From: Pohlia nutans
Taxonomy: Eukaryota; Streptophyta; Bryopsida; Bryales; Mniaceae
DNA length: 64,000 nt
Assembly (NCBI GenBank): GCA_022496805.1
Contig: CM040104.1
Coordinates: 6,237,650 to 6,301,649 of the forward strand
Direction: 5' to 3'
The translations under genes and the position numbers were made by a program. This document shows, piece by piece, positions 13,190 through 24,020 of the stretch (position 1 is the stretch's first letter; every line of letters starts with the position of its first letter). The notes below the pieces were generated by a model. The model saw only the letters and a list, made by a program, of their open reading frames with translations, was not told the origin of the DNA and ran no database searches.

Positions 13190-14150
13190 TCGCACTACAA
13201 GCCCTATACTCGCCCACTACTCGTCACTGCCCATTACTCGCTCAGTACGCGTCACCACTACGCGTCACCACTCGTGTCACCACAACTCAACCTAGCCCAT
13301 TTCGTGAACCACACTCATTTTGCTTGGGGACGCAACCAAGTGTCGGAGCCGACCACTCATTCCTAACTTGCCCCTCTTGTACGAACTCGCACCACCCACA
13401 CATTCTACTGAATGACAAAACCAAGTGTCGGACCCGACCCATGATTCCTAACTGACCCGAGTGCTACACAACTCGCACCACGCACATATTTTAATGAAGG
13501 TCAAAACCAGATGTCGGACCGGACCCATGATTCCTAACTGGCCCTTGTGCTATGCAACTCACCAAAACCATTACTTGCCCACTACTCCTCCACTTCTTGT
13601 CACTGCCCATTACTGGCCCACTACGCTTCACCACTACGAGTCAGCACTACGAGTCGGCCTCACTCGTCACTGCCCATTACTCGCCCTCTACGCGTCACCA
13701 CTACTTGTCCCTGCCCATTCCTCGCACCATCACGCGCACCACTACGCGTCACCACTACTTGTCACTGTCCATTAATGGCACCACTGCCCACTACACTGCC
13801 TATTACTCGCCTTACTAAGCGTCACCATTACTCGCACGACTACTTGTCACCACCGCCCATAACTCCGATTTCTTGCACCACACACATTCTAGTGAAGGAC
13901 GAAGCCAAGTGTCGGACCCGACCTTTGATGCCTAACTAACCCTTGTGCAACGCATATCACACGACCCACAGACTCTGCTCAAAAACGCAATCAAGTACCA
14001 CGGTATCATACAGCGCTTAGAACACTCATGTTCTTGACTATTCTTAGAACAAACCAGGCTCTTTCAAGCATGTTCTTGATTGCCCTTAGGACACAACAAG
14101 CTCAAAATTGAAGGTCGGACCCGACCCCTGATTCTTTATCAAACATGTTT
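13190..14150. repeat. Degenerate minisatellite, continuation
   Basis: Irregular CACTACTCGTCACTGCCC-type words and CAAGTGTCGGACCCGACC motifs continue up to exon 4. No coding sequence is seen. Confidence 0.65.
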
Positions 14151-15899
14151 AGGGTTCTATACGCACCACACACATTACACTGCCACTTGAAAGTGTACAT
14201 TGATTGCAATTAATTACCACACTCACCTGCTCCAGGAAGCCGAGGCTGTGTGCTGGATTAGCAATTGCTTGCGCTTTGGCGAACATATTGAAGAGCTCCT
14301 CTTTCTTTTTGGAGATGGCCTTGTCAACATATTCTTGGAGACCAACGTCGCTCTGGATGCTCTCCTCCACTTCTTCCCAGTACATCTGCCCAGCCTCGTT
14401 AGCAACCTGGACAATCTCATCCTGTAGCATCATGCCAGCGGTCAAAAGTCAACCATTGCATGAAGTACATTAAACTAGAAATGCGAAGATAATGAAGATA
14501 TAGAGGAGTCTAACTTACGCTGAAGATGAAGTTCACCATCAAGTCCCTTGTAAGTGGGTCCCAAGTCTTAATCGATTTTGTTTGGCACGACTTGAATTGC
14601 TCTGTTGAAAGCATGGGCTTATAGTACTCTAAGTCATATGATCCATACTTTTGAATTCGGTGAAGAATGTGAACCAAACTTGTCTTCACGTGAGCCGTTT
14701 GGTTAGAACTGCACATGCCATTTCAAGTGACCTCAATCCAAATTCTAATACACAACAAATTCAACAACATTCAAACAACTTATTGTAACCATCCAATTGA
14801 TGTCGTGACTTACGAGTTTATGTTGTGCATGGCGCTCAGAATATCTCCACGGCCTCCAGCGGTATCGAGTACAATACACTCAGGATTTCCGTTCTTTGTG
14901 TACCATTGCTGGTCATTGGCATGAAGAGTCTCGATCACCTCCTTCCACGCCAAAAGTCTATGGTTCCCATCATAAACATAGAACATTGAGCCACTCAAGC
15001 ACTGGAGGTCAGGATCATATTTTAGCCTCTCCTCAAATGCTTCGTTCTCTAGAACCCAGCATGGGTTCCATTGGTCGATGTCTTCTTGATTTACGAAGGG
15101 ATCCTCACCCTGGTCATTGGTAATAGACACATACATGGCAGCTGAATTTGGCTTATAGCCATAGCGAAAAGCGCCCATCAGCTTCACTACATCACAACGA
15201 AGTGTTGGTCTTACCATTGGCATGTGAATCATTCGACGAAGTGGAATTTTGAGGACAGCCTTAGAGTAAGGCTTTTTTCTCATTTTCTCAATGAGCTCAT
15301 GCAAGTCTCCATGAATAAGTCCAGCATGCACGTTATTCCCTGCCTTTGTGAGTCCGATAAATTGTCTACGTGCTCGCTCCAAGTGGGGTAGTGACTCTAA
15401 ACCTCTGCCAGCAGCGTCACTTTGCGTCTCCAGTGGAGGACCAGAGGATTCCACAACGCATTCCCCCGTGCCCTCACTACTCGGAACTTCTGCCACGTTA
15501 CTGTTAGCAGTGCCATTCCCGTCACAAGGTTGAGAGCCACCACCAGCTGGAACTCCCGGAGTGCCTCCATCACCACCAGCAGAGCCGCCATCCTCACCAT
15601 CTCCCGACCCGCCAGTTCCTTCGTCCGGTTGAGAGTCCCACTCTCACTTGAATCACAAGGTAGAACGAGCTGACGTCTTTCGCTCTCACGCGTTGCCTCT
15701 CCAGAAATATAGGGCGTTGCTTGCACTACCTCAACGTCCATCGCGTCTTGGAAACTGGTCCCTTGGCTTTGAGAATCTCTAACTGTGGTGCTGGATGTGG
15801 GTCCTCCAGTCTTGTTCACCACGGCAGCGTTGGATCTCCTCATCCCAACAACCTGGAATACATTATAACTCAATCCCATCAAGTGTCAGAACTGGCCGT

Positions 15900-16720
15900 A
15901 TGCTAGAAACTTGCACCTCGCACGCATTCAACTCACGGCCCCCACCAAGCGTCGGACCCGACCACTGAAAACTAACGGGCCCTTGTGCAACGCAACACGA
16001 GTCATGAACCCAATCACAACTGCCCATTACTCGTCACCACTTCGCGTCACCACTACACAACCCACTACTGTCACCAGTACGCGTAGCCATTACTCGTCAC
16101 TAGTACTCGCCCACTATTCACACCAGTACTCGCACACTACTCGCACCACCACTACTCGCCCACTACTCACACCTGTACTCGCTCACTACTCGCACCACCA
16201 ATACTTGCCCACAACACTCACCAGTACTCGCTCACAACACTCACCAGTACTCGCCCACTACTCGCATCACGCACCACAACTCGCCCACTACTAGACCACT
16301 GATTTCTAACTAGCCGTATGCTAGGAACTCGCACCTCGCACTCATTCAACTCAGAGCCCCCACCAAGGGTCGGACCCGACCACTGAAATCTTAACTGGCC
16401 CTTGCCCACGCAACTCGCCACCTCCAATACTCTTAACAGGCCCTTGCCCACGCAACTCGCCACCTGCAATACTCGCACCACTAGTCCTATACCACTCACT
16501 GCCCATTTCTCGCCCACTACGCCCACTACTCGCCACAGCCCATTTCTTGCACCCACATACACGCCCACTCATCACTACTCTTCCACTACTCGTCACTGCA
16601 CCCATAACTCGTCTCCACTGCATCCATTACTCGTCACTGCGCCCACAACTCCCCCAATACTCGCAACCCTACCCTTTATCTGCCCACTACTAGTCACTAC
16701 TCCATTACTCCTAAACATAG
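15900..16720. repeat. Degenerate minisatellite in the first intron
   Basis: The same ACTCGCACCA and GTCGGACCCGACCACTGAAA words occupy the intron between exons 1 and 2 of the minus-strand gene. The same family in three introns of one gene suggests spread within the element. Confidence 0.65.
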
Positions 16721-17239
16721 TTTTGTCCCGCTTAACTTTAACATGCATGATTCATCTACGCAAAATTTAGGGTTTTGAATGCCACATTCAAGGGATATGC
16801 ACACCACATTTACAGTTCTGAACGCCACATGCCTAGTCTAAGTCCTTGGTTCAAAGTTTATTCTAAGAGTTGCAAGAACTGATTATACAACGCACACAAT
16901 TGATTCAATGAGAACTATGAGCAAGAATTTCAATCCACACCTGAAAGCTAGGGTTGATGAAGGTCGATGGAGAGCTCACTCGTAGTGGCAGCACTTGGGC
17001 CACTGAAACCTGGGCCACTGAATCCTGAATCAAGTACATCAGTCAGAGGTTGGGGAATGCCCTAAAAATGGGATGGCGAGCATTCAATGACCACTTCAAC
17101 GCATTCAATGAGCACACGAGGATTCCAATGAGAAAGAGAGCACTTGAATGGACAATCATGCAATTGAGAAAAGGGTGCAAGTCAGAACCTGACACGCAAC
17201 AGTTGAGGAAGCGAGCAACTGGAAAGAAGAGCGCACGAG

Positions 17240-17400
17240 TGATCAGAAGATTGGGACGAGCAGCATCAAACAAACGAGCAGCATCAAACAAGTGATTGGG
17301 ACGAGCAGAAGATCAGAAGATTGGGACGAGCAGACGATCAGAAGATTGGAACGAGCAGCATCAAGCAAGTGATTGGAACGAGCAGCATCAAACAAGAGGA
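17240..17400. repeat. Short tandem repeat GATTGGGACGAGCAG
   Basis: About six imperfect copies of a unit containing GATTGGGACGAGCAGCATCA occur in intron 1 of the ParB/methyltransferase-like gene. Confidence 0.6.
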
Positions 17401-17539
17401 TTAAAGTCTAATCACGAAACCCTACCTGGTCGCAGAAGCGTGGCCACGCGCTCCGCGGTGCTGGCGGAAGACTCTGCACACAAGCAACAATGAGGCCACT
17501 GGAAATAAAAGGGAGGTCTGGGCGTTTAGGGTTCAGGTG

Positions 17540-17670
17540 GCTAATGGCTGCCCCTTGTCCGAGGACGCTGCCCTTGCCCGTGTACGCTGCCCTTGCCCAA
17601 AAACGCTGCCCTTGTTCAAAAACGATGTCCTTGCCAAAAAATGCTGCCCCTTGCCCAAATACGCTGCCCC
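17540..17670. repeat. Short tandem repeat, about 20 bp
   Basis: Six or so imperfect copies of CGCTGCCCTTGCCCAAAAA lie close to the end of exon 1 of the minus-strand gene. Confidence 0.6.
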
Positions 17671-18057
17671 TTTAAAATTCCAAGTGGAAGTTTTGATATC
17701 CTAAAGAAAAAAAGTGTTGGATGCAAGTGATAGGGTGGTGAAAGAGTGTACCTGATTGTCGTGAGGAACACTAAAGTCCACCGAGAGCTGCACCTTTGTC
17801 TCACAATTGGACTGGGATGGTATATTGTCTTCTTGCTCTACTGAAGGGCGATGCACGGTCTCCACTGGAAGTTTGGCGAATTCGGATGTTAATGTCTTGA
17901 TGGTGCCCCTCAAGTTAGCATAACGTCTATCCCTACTCTCTGCATTTCTCATCCTAGAGCGCTTCAGCTGCTTCGCACTTGAAAATAGGAGCTTTCCCCT
18001 TTTCCTCGTCTTAGCAATTGAAGGTGTCGCACCTTCACATGGTGAGACGTTATGCAT

Positions 18058-18451
18058 TTGAGAAGCTCCCTCTTTCACTAGCTACCACTTGCACTCACAT
18101 TTTGAGAATTCCGATTTCTTCCCATCTTCTTATGCATGCCAGTCACAATCCTTCAATGGTCGCACAACTTGGCGCCATGTAATTATTAAGTTCTAATCTT
18201 GGGCTATTGTTAATCTCGTCATTCACATTTCGGCTGAGATCTATCTACTTCTGCCATGCCAGTTCAACAGTGACCGTTGCCCATTAATTTTACGGCTGCT
18301 CCAATAATTCTGGAATGCCGCCAATTCCTCGTTGACAATGCTTCCATTCAACAGAACTTGGATCCAATAAAGAGATCCCTTCACCCATTGTCACCTCACT
18401 ACTATCAAATCACCATCAGCCTCATCTAGTTGCGCGCTCTCTACTCTCATC
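18058..18451. promoter_or_regulatory. Shared region between two divergent MULE genes
   Basis: About 0.4 kb separates the first ATG of the ParB/methyltransferase-like gene (18057, leftward) from the ATG of the transposase (18452, rightward). It is the only place for both promoters unless untranslated exons exist. I see no clear core promoter motif. Confidence 0.4.
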
Positions 18452-21400
18452 ATGCCTCTTCCAGCCCTACTTGGTGTGCCAGATATGGTCGTGCTCCGAG
18501 CTCATGGCTTGGGTCTCCCACTCACATTTCTTGTAGACCAGGAAGGATATGCTTCAGTGTCGTATCAGCGTTTGAGTCTTCGGTTTAATTTCCAGGAAGA
18601 CAGTATTAGTGTTGAGGAAGAGATTTTTGATGACCTCACGTCTGAGCTGAGTCACACAGTTGGTCAGTTATCAATTTCTGACGAGAGTAATTGTAGAAGT
18701 TGGAGGCTCGCTCCAGGAAGGTATAGAGTCTATGGGTTGACGGATTCCCAAATGGCTGCATCTACAGAAATCCTAACCCCTCGTCGTTCCTCAACTTGCA
18801 CCGTTCAGAACCCCCTTCCTTCCAATGTAACTGTCAAGGTCGAGCCTGGGTTAGAGACTCCTCATCTTGAAAATATTGAGGTCGAGACGGGAACTATCAA
18901 TCCCATCATTACCCTCTCATCAGATGACGACAGTAGTCTTCCAAAAACCACTCGTTTTGTCTCTGCCTCGTCTAACCCTCCCGTATAGTCGAAGTCCCCC
19001 GTAGTAGTGTTTCCAGATTCTCGTTCTTCCCCACCACCGGGTTCTAATGAGTGCGATAGTGTCGTTACATGTCTGAAGAAACTTCCTCTCATGCCAGGGA
19101 AGAAGAACGTCCTGAAGAAGATCGATTATAGTTCCATTAGACATGAGAGAGTCACGTATTTGCCCTCAACGTTCAACGGTGACGTCATGTTTGAGTTGCC
19201 TCCTGCTGAAGCATCCGCCTCTCGTTCGCAGGCAAAATCTATGCAAGGAATGGATAAACGCTACGATGGCCATGTCTGGACCAAGACCATCACAACCAAC
19301 ATTACTAATGACATGGGTCTCTCATTTCGATCCTCCAGCTGTGTAGGGCACCTGCGATGTGAGAACAAGGAGTGCGACTACCTTAGACGTGAACATCGCA
19401 TCTATGAAGTGAACGAGACTGAGTTTGATGGATTCACATTGCAAGCGTTTGTTGTGGGCCAGGGTCCTCCTCGAGGTTCGACCGTGGTGTGCAAGGTGTG
19501 TAAGGAACTGCCTTCCTGTCTTGCCACTTGTGGAGCAAAGATCTACTATGTGTCCGGCAAACGTAACAGAACTCGTGTTTGCATCCACCTTGGATCTCAC
19601 GAGCATCCTGTTAAGGTTGGTGACTATAGGGATACCAAAGTCGAAATCAGCAGTCTAATTGGAGATCAGGTTGAGAAGACTCCGCAAGCGACAAAGAGTG
19701 CAAAGGTATTAGAGGCAAGCAAGACTCTCATCGGAGGCTAGTTGTTGAGGTCTGAGGACGATCCGCCCAAGACGTTGAGCTTTGAGGAACTAGTTCCGGT
19801 GCTGGATCGATGCAAAGACATGGCTTCACCAAATATTCGAAATAAGGTTGTCACCTTCAGGTACTTGAGGAGGTACGGTGTCATGGACAGCATCACTAGG
19901 TTGCGAGGCCTTAGCAACTGGGCTTTTGTTCAAATGAACATGTTCCCTGGCCAAGGTTCTGAGCTGGACAAGGTGTACGTCTTCAAGATGTCTGAAGTGG
20001 GTCCCGGCAGTGGGGTGGACCTAGTGAAGCGGATGCAACCCAATGGTGATCTTGAGAATGCATGGCTGATGTTTGATCATGTAAAACGAGTCAAGCAGTG
20101 GACAACGATGGCTTGCCATGTCTATGACTCCACTTATTGCCGTGTCATAACTATTGCTTGCTGCGACATGCAGTCGGAGGACATTGAAGCCCAAATGGTC
20201 TTCTGGAAGAATCTCAACGCCGTGATGAAGCGACATGGTATTGACATGCCAAACTTCAAGGGTTTCATGGCAGACAGTGCCCAAGCCAATTGGAACGCCG
20301 TCCGGGTTGTCTATGGGTCCGGCAACAAGGAAGAACGTATGGACGACCGTGAGAGGACTTGTCAATTTCACTGGACCCAGTCCATGGTGAAGCATACTGA
20401 GAAATACATCGCTGAAGATCTCTGGGACCAACATAAGCAGATGTGTCACCAATACAGGAAGGCTCAAACAATGGCCGAGGCTGAGAAATTGTATCAAGGA
20501 CTTAAAACATGGTGGGTATCGGCCGGGGCTGTGACTGAGTCAGCCTTGAGCAAACTTGAGTTGTGGCTGGCATTTTGGCACTTCCGTTATCACCAATGGG
20601 GAGGATTTATGGTCTGGGTGAGTACACACGTCCTTTGTTGCATACTCCATGCCCTTACAGTCTATTCATGCGTCGGATCCGCACACCAATTTTGGCTAAC
20701 TTCTCTTCACATGACTTCTTCAGCTCCATGCCCTTACAGTCTACTCATGCGTCGGGTCCGCACACCAATTTTGGCTAACTTCTCTTCACATGACTTCTTC
20801 AGCTCCATGCCCTTACAGTCTACTCATGAGTCGGACCCAACCACCAATTTTGGCTAACTTCTCTTCACATGACTTCTTCAGATGTTCTTAGAGGACAAAC
20901 TTGCAGAGATGCCGTCGTGCAATCTTGCAGAGACTGTCCACAACAAGTGGCTTCAAGCGTCCGGCAACAACGGTGGTGATCTCTATGTTGCTACAGTTGA
21001 TGACTACATCCGGGCTTTTCTGCAAGTCGTCAATTACTACCAGTATTTGAAAGGCGATGTAGGGGGGACTGGACCAAGCAAACAAGAGCTGAAGCTTCGC
21101 ATGGCTGAGCGTAGGGCTCAAAAAATAGGTGACCCCAAGGTCCTCAAGGACCCCATGCTCGACATGCCTGGGGCGGACGAGTTCTGTACACGTGATCTTC
21201 ACATGGCTGGAGAGGAAGTGTTTGGCTCCATGAAGCGCAGGGTGGATTTGCCACTTGGAGCTGATGATGAGTCACACAGGCCGGATAAGGTAAACTTCTC
21301 GCATCCTCGTGGTTGTGGCAGAACAACCAAGGTGCGCACCGCTCACATGTTAGTGATAGCTGAGGAAGATGAATCCAACGTCCTCGAAGTTGCACCTTCT

Positions 21401-22386
21401 TCACCACAAGCCGATGACGCAGTTCCTTCTCCCCGTAGTCAAGGACGGGTTCGTCACGTGTCTAGTGTTGAGGAGACCAGAGTTAACGTGAAGGAGTGGC
21501 ACATTGCTCGGTTGCCAAAGACTTCAGCTAAGTGTTACATTGCTCGGTTGCCAAAGACTTCAGCCAAAGAGCTGTTACAAAGAAGAAGTGTCTAGAGAGA
21601 ATTGTGAGGAGTGCGAAACCCACCCCCGCCCCTACGTACACCGGTCTATGGCACAACACTAGGAAGAAAGTACAAGAGTCTTCAGAATTTTTCTTCTGCT
21701 CGGACGATATCGAAAGGTGTGTCAAAGGTACAAGGCGGAAATGGGTAGTTCCGTACTCTAAGGAGCAAGAGAGGCCCAACATTCCTAATGTCTGGCCAGT
21801 GAAGCTTGGAACAAACCTCAAGCAAAGTGAGATCCTTGCCCTCGAAGCCGCTGGGTTCCAACTACTGCAGAAAGTGTCTGTCTCTCCAAGAAGGTTGTTT
21901 TCCACAGCAAAGCCTCCTGCAAATTTGGACACCGTGCCCGTACCTGCAGACGCGGATAGGTATCCTGGAAAAAGAGAAGGGAAGATCGTCAAACGAACTG
22001 CTGGTTGTCCAAATCCGCAGCAGAGGTTGGCTTTGGGCTCTTCAGAGTCCCTCAAAGCTCGACTCCATGTTGTGACAATGATTCCTCACCTTGGCCATGG
22101 CTGCATCATCGCTCTAGACTCGGGAATGCCACCAGATGTAAAGCAGTATCAGATCACAATTAGCTCTCTACCAGGCTGCAGCTGCCCTGCATTCAAGAAG
22201 ACAATGACAAAGTTCCGTGGGAATCGCCAATTCTCATATTGCAAGCATGTGTACTTCATCTTCTTGCAGGTCTGCCATCTCGATCCCTGGGTTGACATGT
22301 TCATCCACGCGCCAACGTTCAGCTTCAACGAAGTCAAACTGGTCCTTGAAAGTGGGATCTTGACCCACCCTTTCGCTGAAAAGTAG
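18452..22386 (+). pseudogene. MULE transposase with WRKY/GCM-like and SWIM zinc fingers, broken
   Basis: The exons are 18452-20617 and 20882-22386. After an acidic N-terminus comes a zinc-finger block (RYDGHVWTKT, SSCVGHLRCENKECDY, then CIHLGSHEHP) like the WRKY-GCM1 group found in some Mutator-like transposases. The catalytic region has VYDSTYCRVITIACCDMQSE, FMADSAQANWNAVR and CQFHWTQSM, matching the spacing of MULE DDE enzymes. The C-terminus has a SWIM finger (CSCPAFKK...YCKHVYF). Three lesions break it: TAG at 18986, TAG at 19739, and a frameshift near 21,570. Both TAGs leave the frame open on the far side, so they look like simple point changes. A 36-bp in-frame duplication lies at about 21,500-21,570. 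It is the likely mobilising enzyme of the 17.6-kb element. Confidence 0.8.
20645..20881 (+). repeat. 79-bp unit, three tandem copies, each ending in a splice acceptor
   Basis: The 264-bp transposase intron (20618-20881) consists largely of three copies of a 79-bp unit. Each unit ends in CATGACTTCTTCAG, so the acceptor is present three times. Only the last adjoins the coding frame (ATGTTCTTAGAGG). The units contain a GTCGGACCC-like motif also found in the minisatellites of the neighbouring gene. Confidence 0.8.
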
Positions 22387-22917
22387 GAGTCACTATAGAA
22401 GTATCCCATAGTACATTCAATGGAGTCCAATGACTTACCATTTATGTTCCAAGCTTATCTGACGATTTTAGCAATATAAAGTTTCTTCTATCTATTATTA
22501 TATCAAAATTCTTTGTCACATGCTAAAGTTTTGTATTTACTGCATCAACTTCCAAACAAGTGTATGTGTTCACTCACAGCTTTGAGGACACCCTAAACCG
22601 AAAATTGATGGAATATGCAATAAACCCTGCAATAAAAAAATCATGCGGTTGAAAGAAAAGTGTAAATCAAATGCCATTTTACCACGTTTCAGCCCACGGT
22701 CATAGGTCAATATTATTTTCTAAAAAATATGAATATTCGGATATTCTATTAATAAGAGAATATTCCACTAAATATTAGAATATTCTAAAATTTTCTTCTA
22801 AAATTAGTAAAAAAAAATCTATTTATAAATTCTGATCCCAAATTTCTGCTCTTGGCTCCCTTTTTTCTGCTCTCTGCTCTCAGCTCTCCGCTCACCGCTC
22901 ACATAGTAGACACGTCC
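22387..22917. other. Right subterminal region of the MULE
   Basis: AT-rich DNA with GAATATTC-type words runs from the transposase stop to the right inverted end (GAGAGC/AGAGCAG blocks at about 22,838-22,905). No gene is seen. Confidence 0.6.
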
Positions 22918-22927
22918 GCTGGTGTAG
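22918..22927. repeat. Right target site duplication of the MULE
   Basis: This exact copy of GCTGGTGTAG lies directly outside the right end of the MULE. Confidence 0.8.
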
Positions 22928-24020
22928 TCCAACTCCACAATCTCCTGAAGATTACCAACATACTCCACATCCGCTTCAACAAGGTTCTGATCCCGTAATC
23001 CTGATCTCCAGGGCCTCCTGAATTTGGCTGCTATGCCTGAATCACACGTTGTTAGTGAAAGTTCTGCTGTTTTCACTCTAAAATGGTTCCCATACGCATT
23101 CATGGCACGGAATTTCTGGGCCACTAAAGAAGGAAGTTTGGATGAGTCGATGATGTTTTGCGGTATCTCTACATTGTTCTCTTGGCATCGCTTCACTTCA
23201 TCTTGGAGCCATTCTGAAAAACTGGGAAATTCGGGAATCTCCGGAGGATACGGCGCACCTCGACGACCATTGCGGCCAGGATGTCTACTTTGGAATCTTC
23301 GCCTGTCTTCAATCCTTTCCTCCAATAAACCCTGGTACTGCCTGCACAGAAGTTCAGCATCATGTGAATTACACCGTTGTTTAATACACAGGGTTTCGTC
23401 CAAAGCATTACAACCCATACTTTTCCAACATCCTAGGATACTATACACAGGGCTTCTACAGAGAGGGTATTGAAGTTTCAGTATCGACAGGGGATGTAAT
23501 TCTCTCCTGTGATGTCCACATACAAGATGCAAAGTTCTCATAAAAAAACCACTCAGTTCATTTCAAGTTCCTACATAAATAATACATGCTCTACATTCCT
23601 CAAATGTCAATCCAGAAAGTCATGATATACCTGAACACCATTCACATAAGACAGTGCTGCTTTCACTTTTGGTAAGCAGAATTGGTAAAAAACACAAGAA
23701 CTTCGAAGGTGACTTATTGTCGATGATTCTGGAGGTGCTCGGAGTTTTCTAATACGAATGAGTGCATCCACTCACGCTCCTCCTCTTGCAATAATCTTTT
23801 CCTGCCTTTGCCTTCTACTTCTTCGTCATTCATATTTGCCTCTTCTTGGCTGTCCCAAACTCGACGCTCGGTCGCTCTGTACTCGGCCATGTATTCTGTT
23901 GCAAATCCCAGAGCCTCTTCCATCTCATAGCCCAATGCTATACAACCCTCCGGCCGAGCAAGGTTGCGCACCATGCTCTTTAGATTCTTATAGTACCTCT
24001 CGTATAGGTACATCCACCTA

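Larger units (their letters stand above)
6109..18057 (-). pseudogene. ParB-like domain plus DNA methyltransferase-like gene, nine exons, broken
   Basis: Hand-built exons are 17752-18057, 14814-15852, 14519-14708, 14227-14421, 10436-10947, 8488-8619, 6796-8075, 6502-6697 and 6109-6394. The splice phases agree at every junction; exon 2 needs one frameshift. The end of exon 2 has FYVYDGNHRLLAW, a ParB/DGQHR-type signature. Exon 7 has an acidic and Lys-rich linker, then DLVIADLPEG where N6-adenine/N4-cytosine methyltransferases have a DPPY motif. Exons 7-8 join to give GDIVIDVAVGTGNS...GRHILGMESD, like their SAM-binding motif I. That order (IV before I) and a ParB-methylase fusion are known in bacteria and phages. 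Exon 9 is a proline-rich and acidic tail. Lesions are a frameshift near 15.64 kb, two TAGs from an 18-bp repeat near 10.6 kb, and a TGA at 8493. The degenerate DPPY suggests weak or lost catalysis. Fold assignment is moderate, fusion into one gene is inferred. Confidence 0.5.
5323..22917. mobile_element. 17.6-kb Mutator-like element with transposase and ParB/methyltransferase-like genes
   Basis: The ends are imperfect inverted repeats. Both start GG, both have TATGTGAGC at the same offset (position 13), then purine-rich GAGAGCGGAGAG and AGAGCAGAAA blocks. A perfect 10-bp duplication flanks it. It holds two divergent genes separated by about 0.4 kb (18,058-18,451): a transposase running right and a ParB/methyltransferase-like gene running left. 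Much of the rest is minisatellite DNA in introns. It inserted into the CACTA transposase, so it is younger than that element. Stops and frameshifts in both genes mean this copy cannot act alone. Confidence 0.8.

Noticed and set aside
8640..13940. Long plus-strand open frames (up to 270 codons, His/Thr/Ser/Pro-rich)
   Set aside because: They lie in minisatellite DNA whose 87-bp unit is divisible by three and lacks stops, so several frames stay open at once. No domain is recognisable.
8640..16720. CRISPR-like array
   Set aside because: Repeats and spacers are not distinct and units are irregular. This is nuclear plant DNA.
18986..19741. Reading the two TAG codons in the transposase as programmed readthrough or tiny introns
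   Set aside because: There are no splice signals around them. Neighbouring dead genes have the same kind of stop, and a separate frameshift also breaks the gene.
5335..22905. Reading the MULE as an element with a TA duplication and ends at TGTGAGC
   Set aside because: The TA reading also keeps the frame but leaves extra residues. The exact 10-bp duplication slightly further out is within the MULE range and gives a better DUF4216 sequence.
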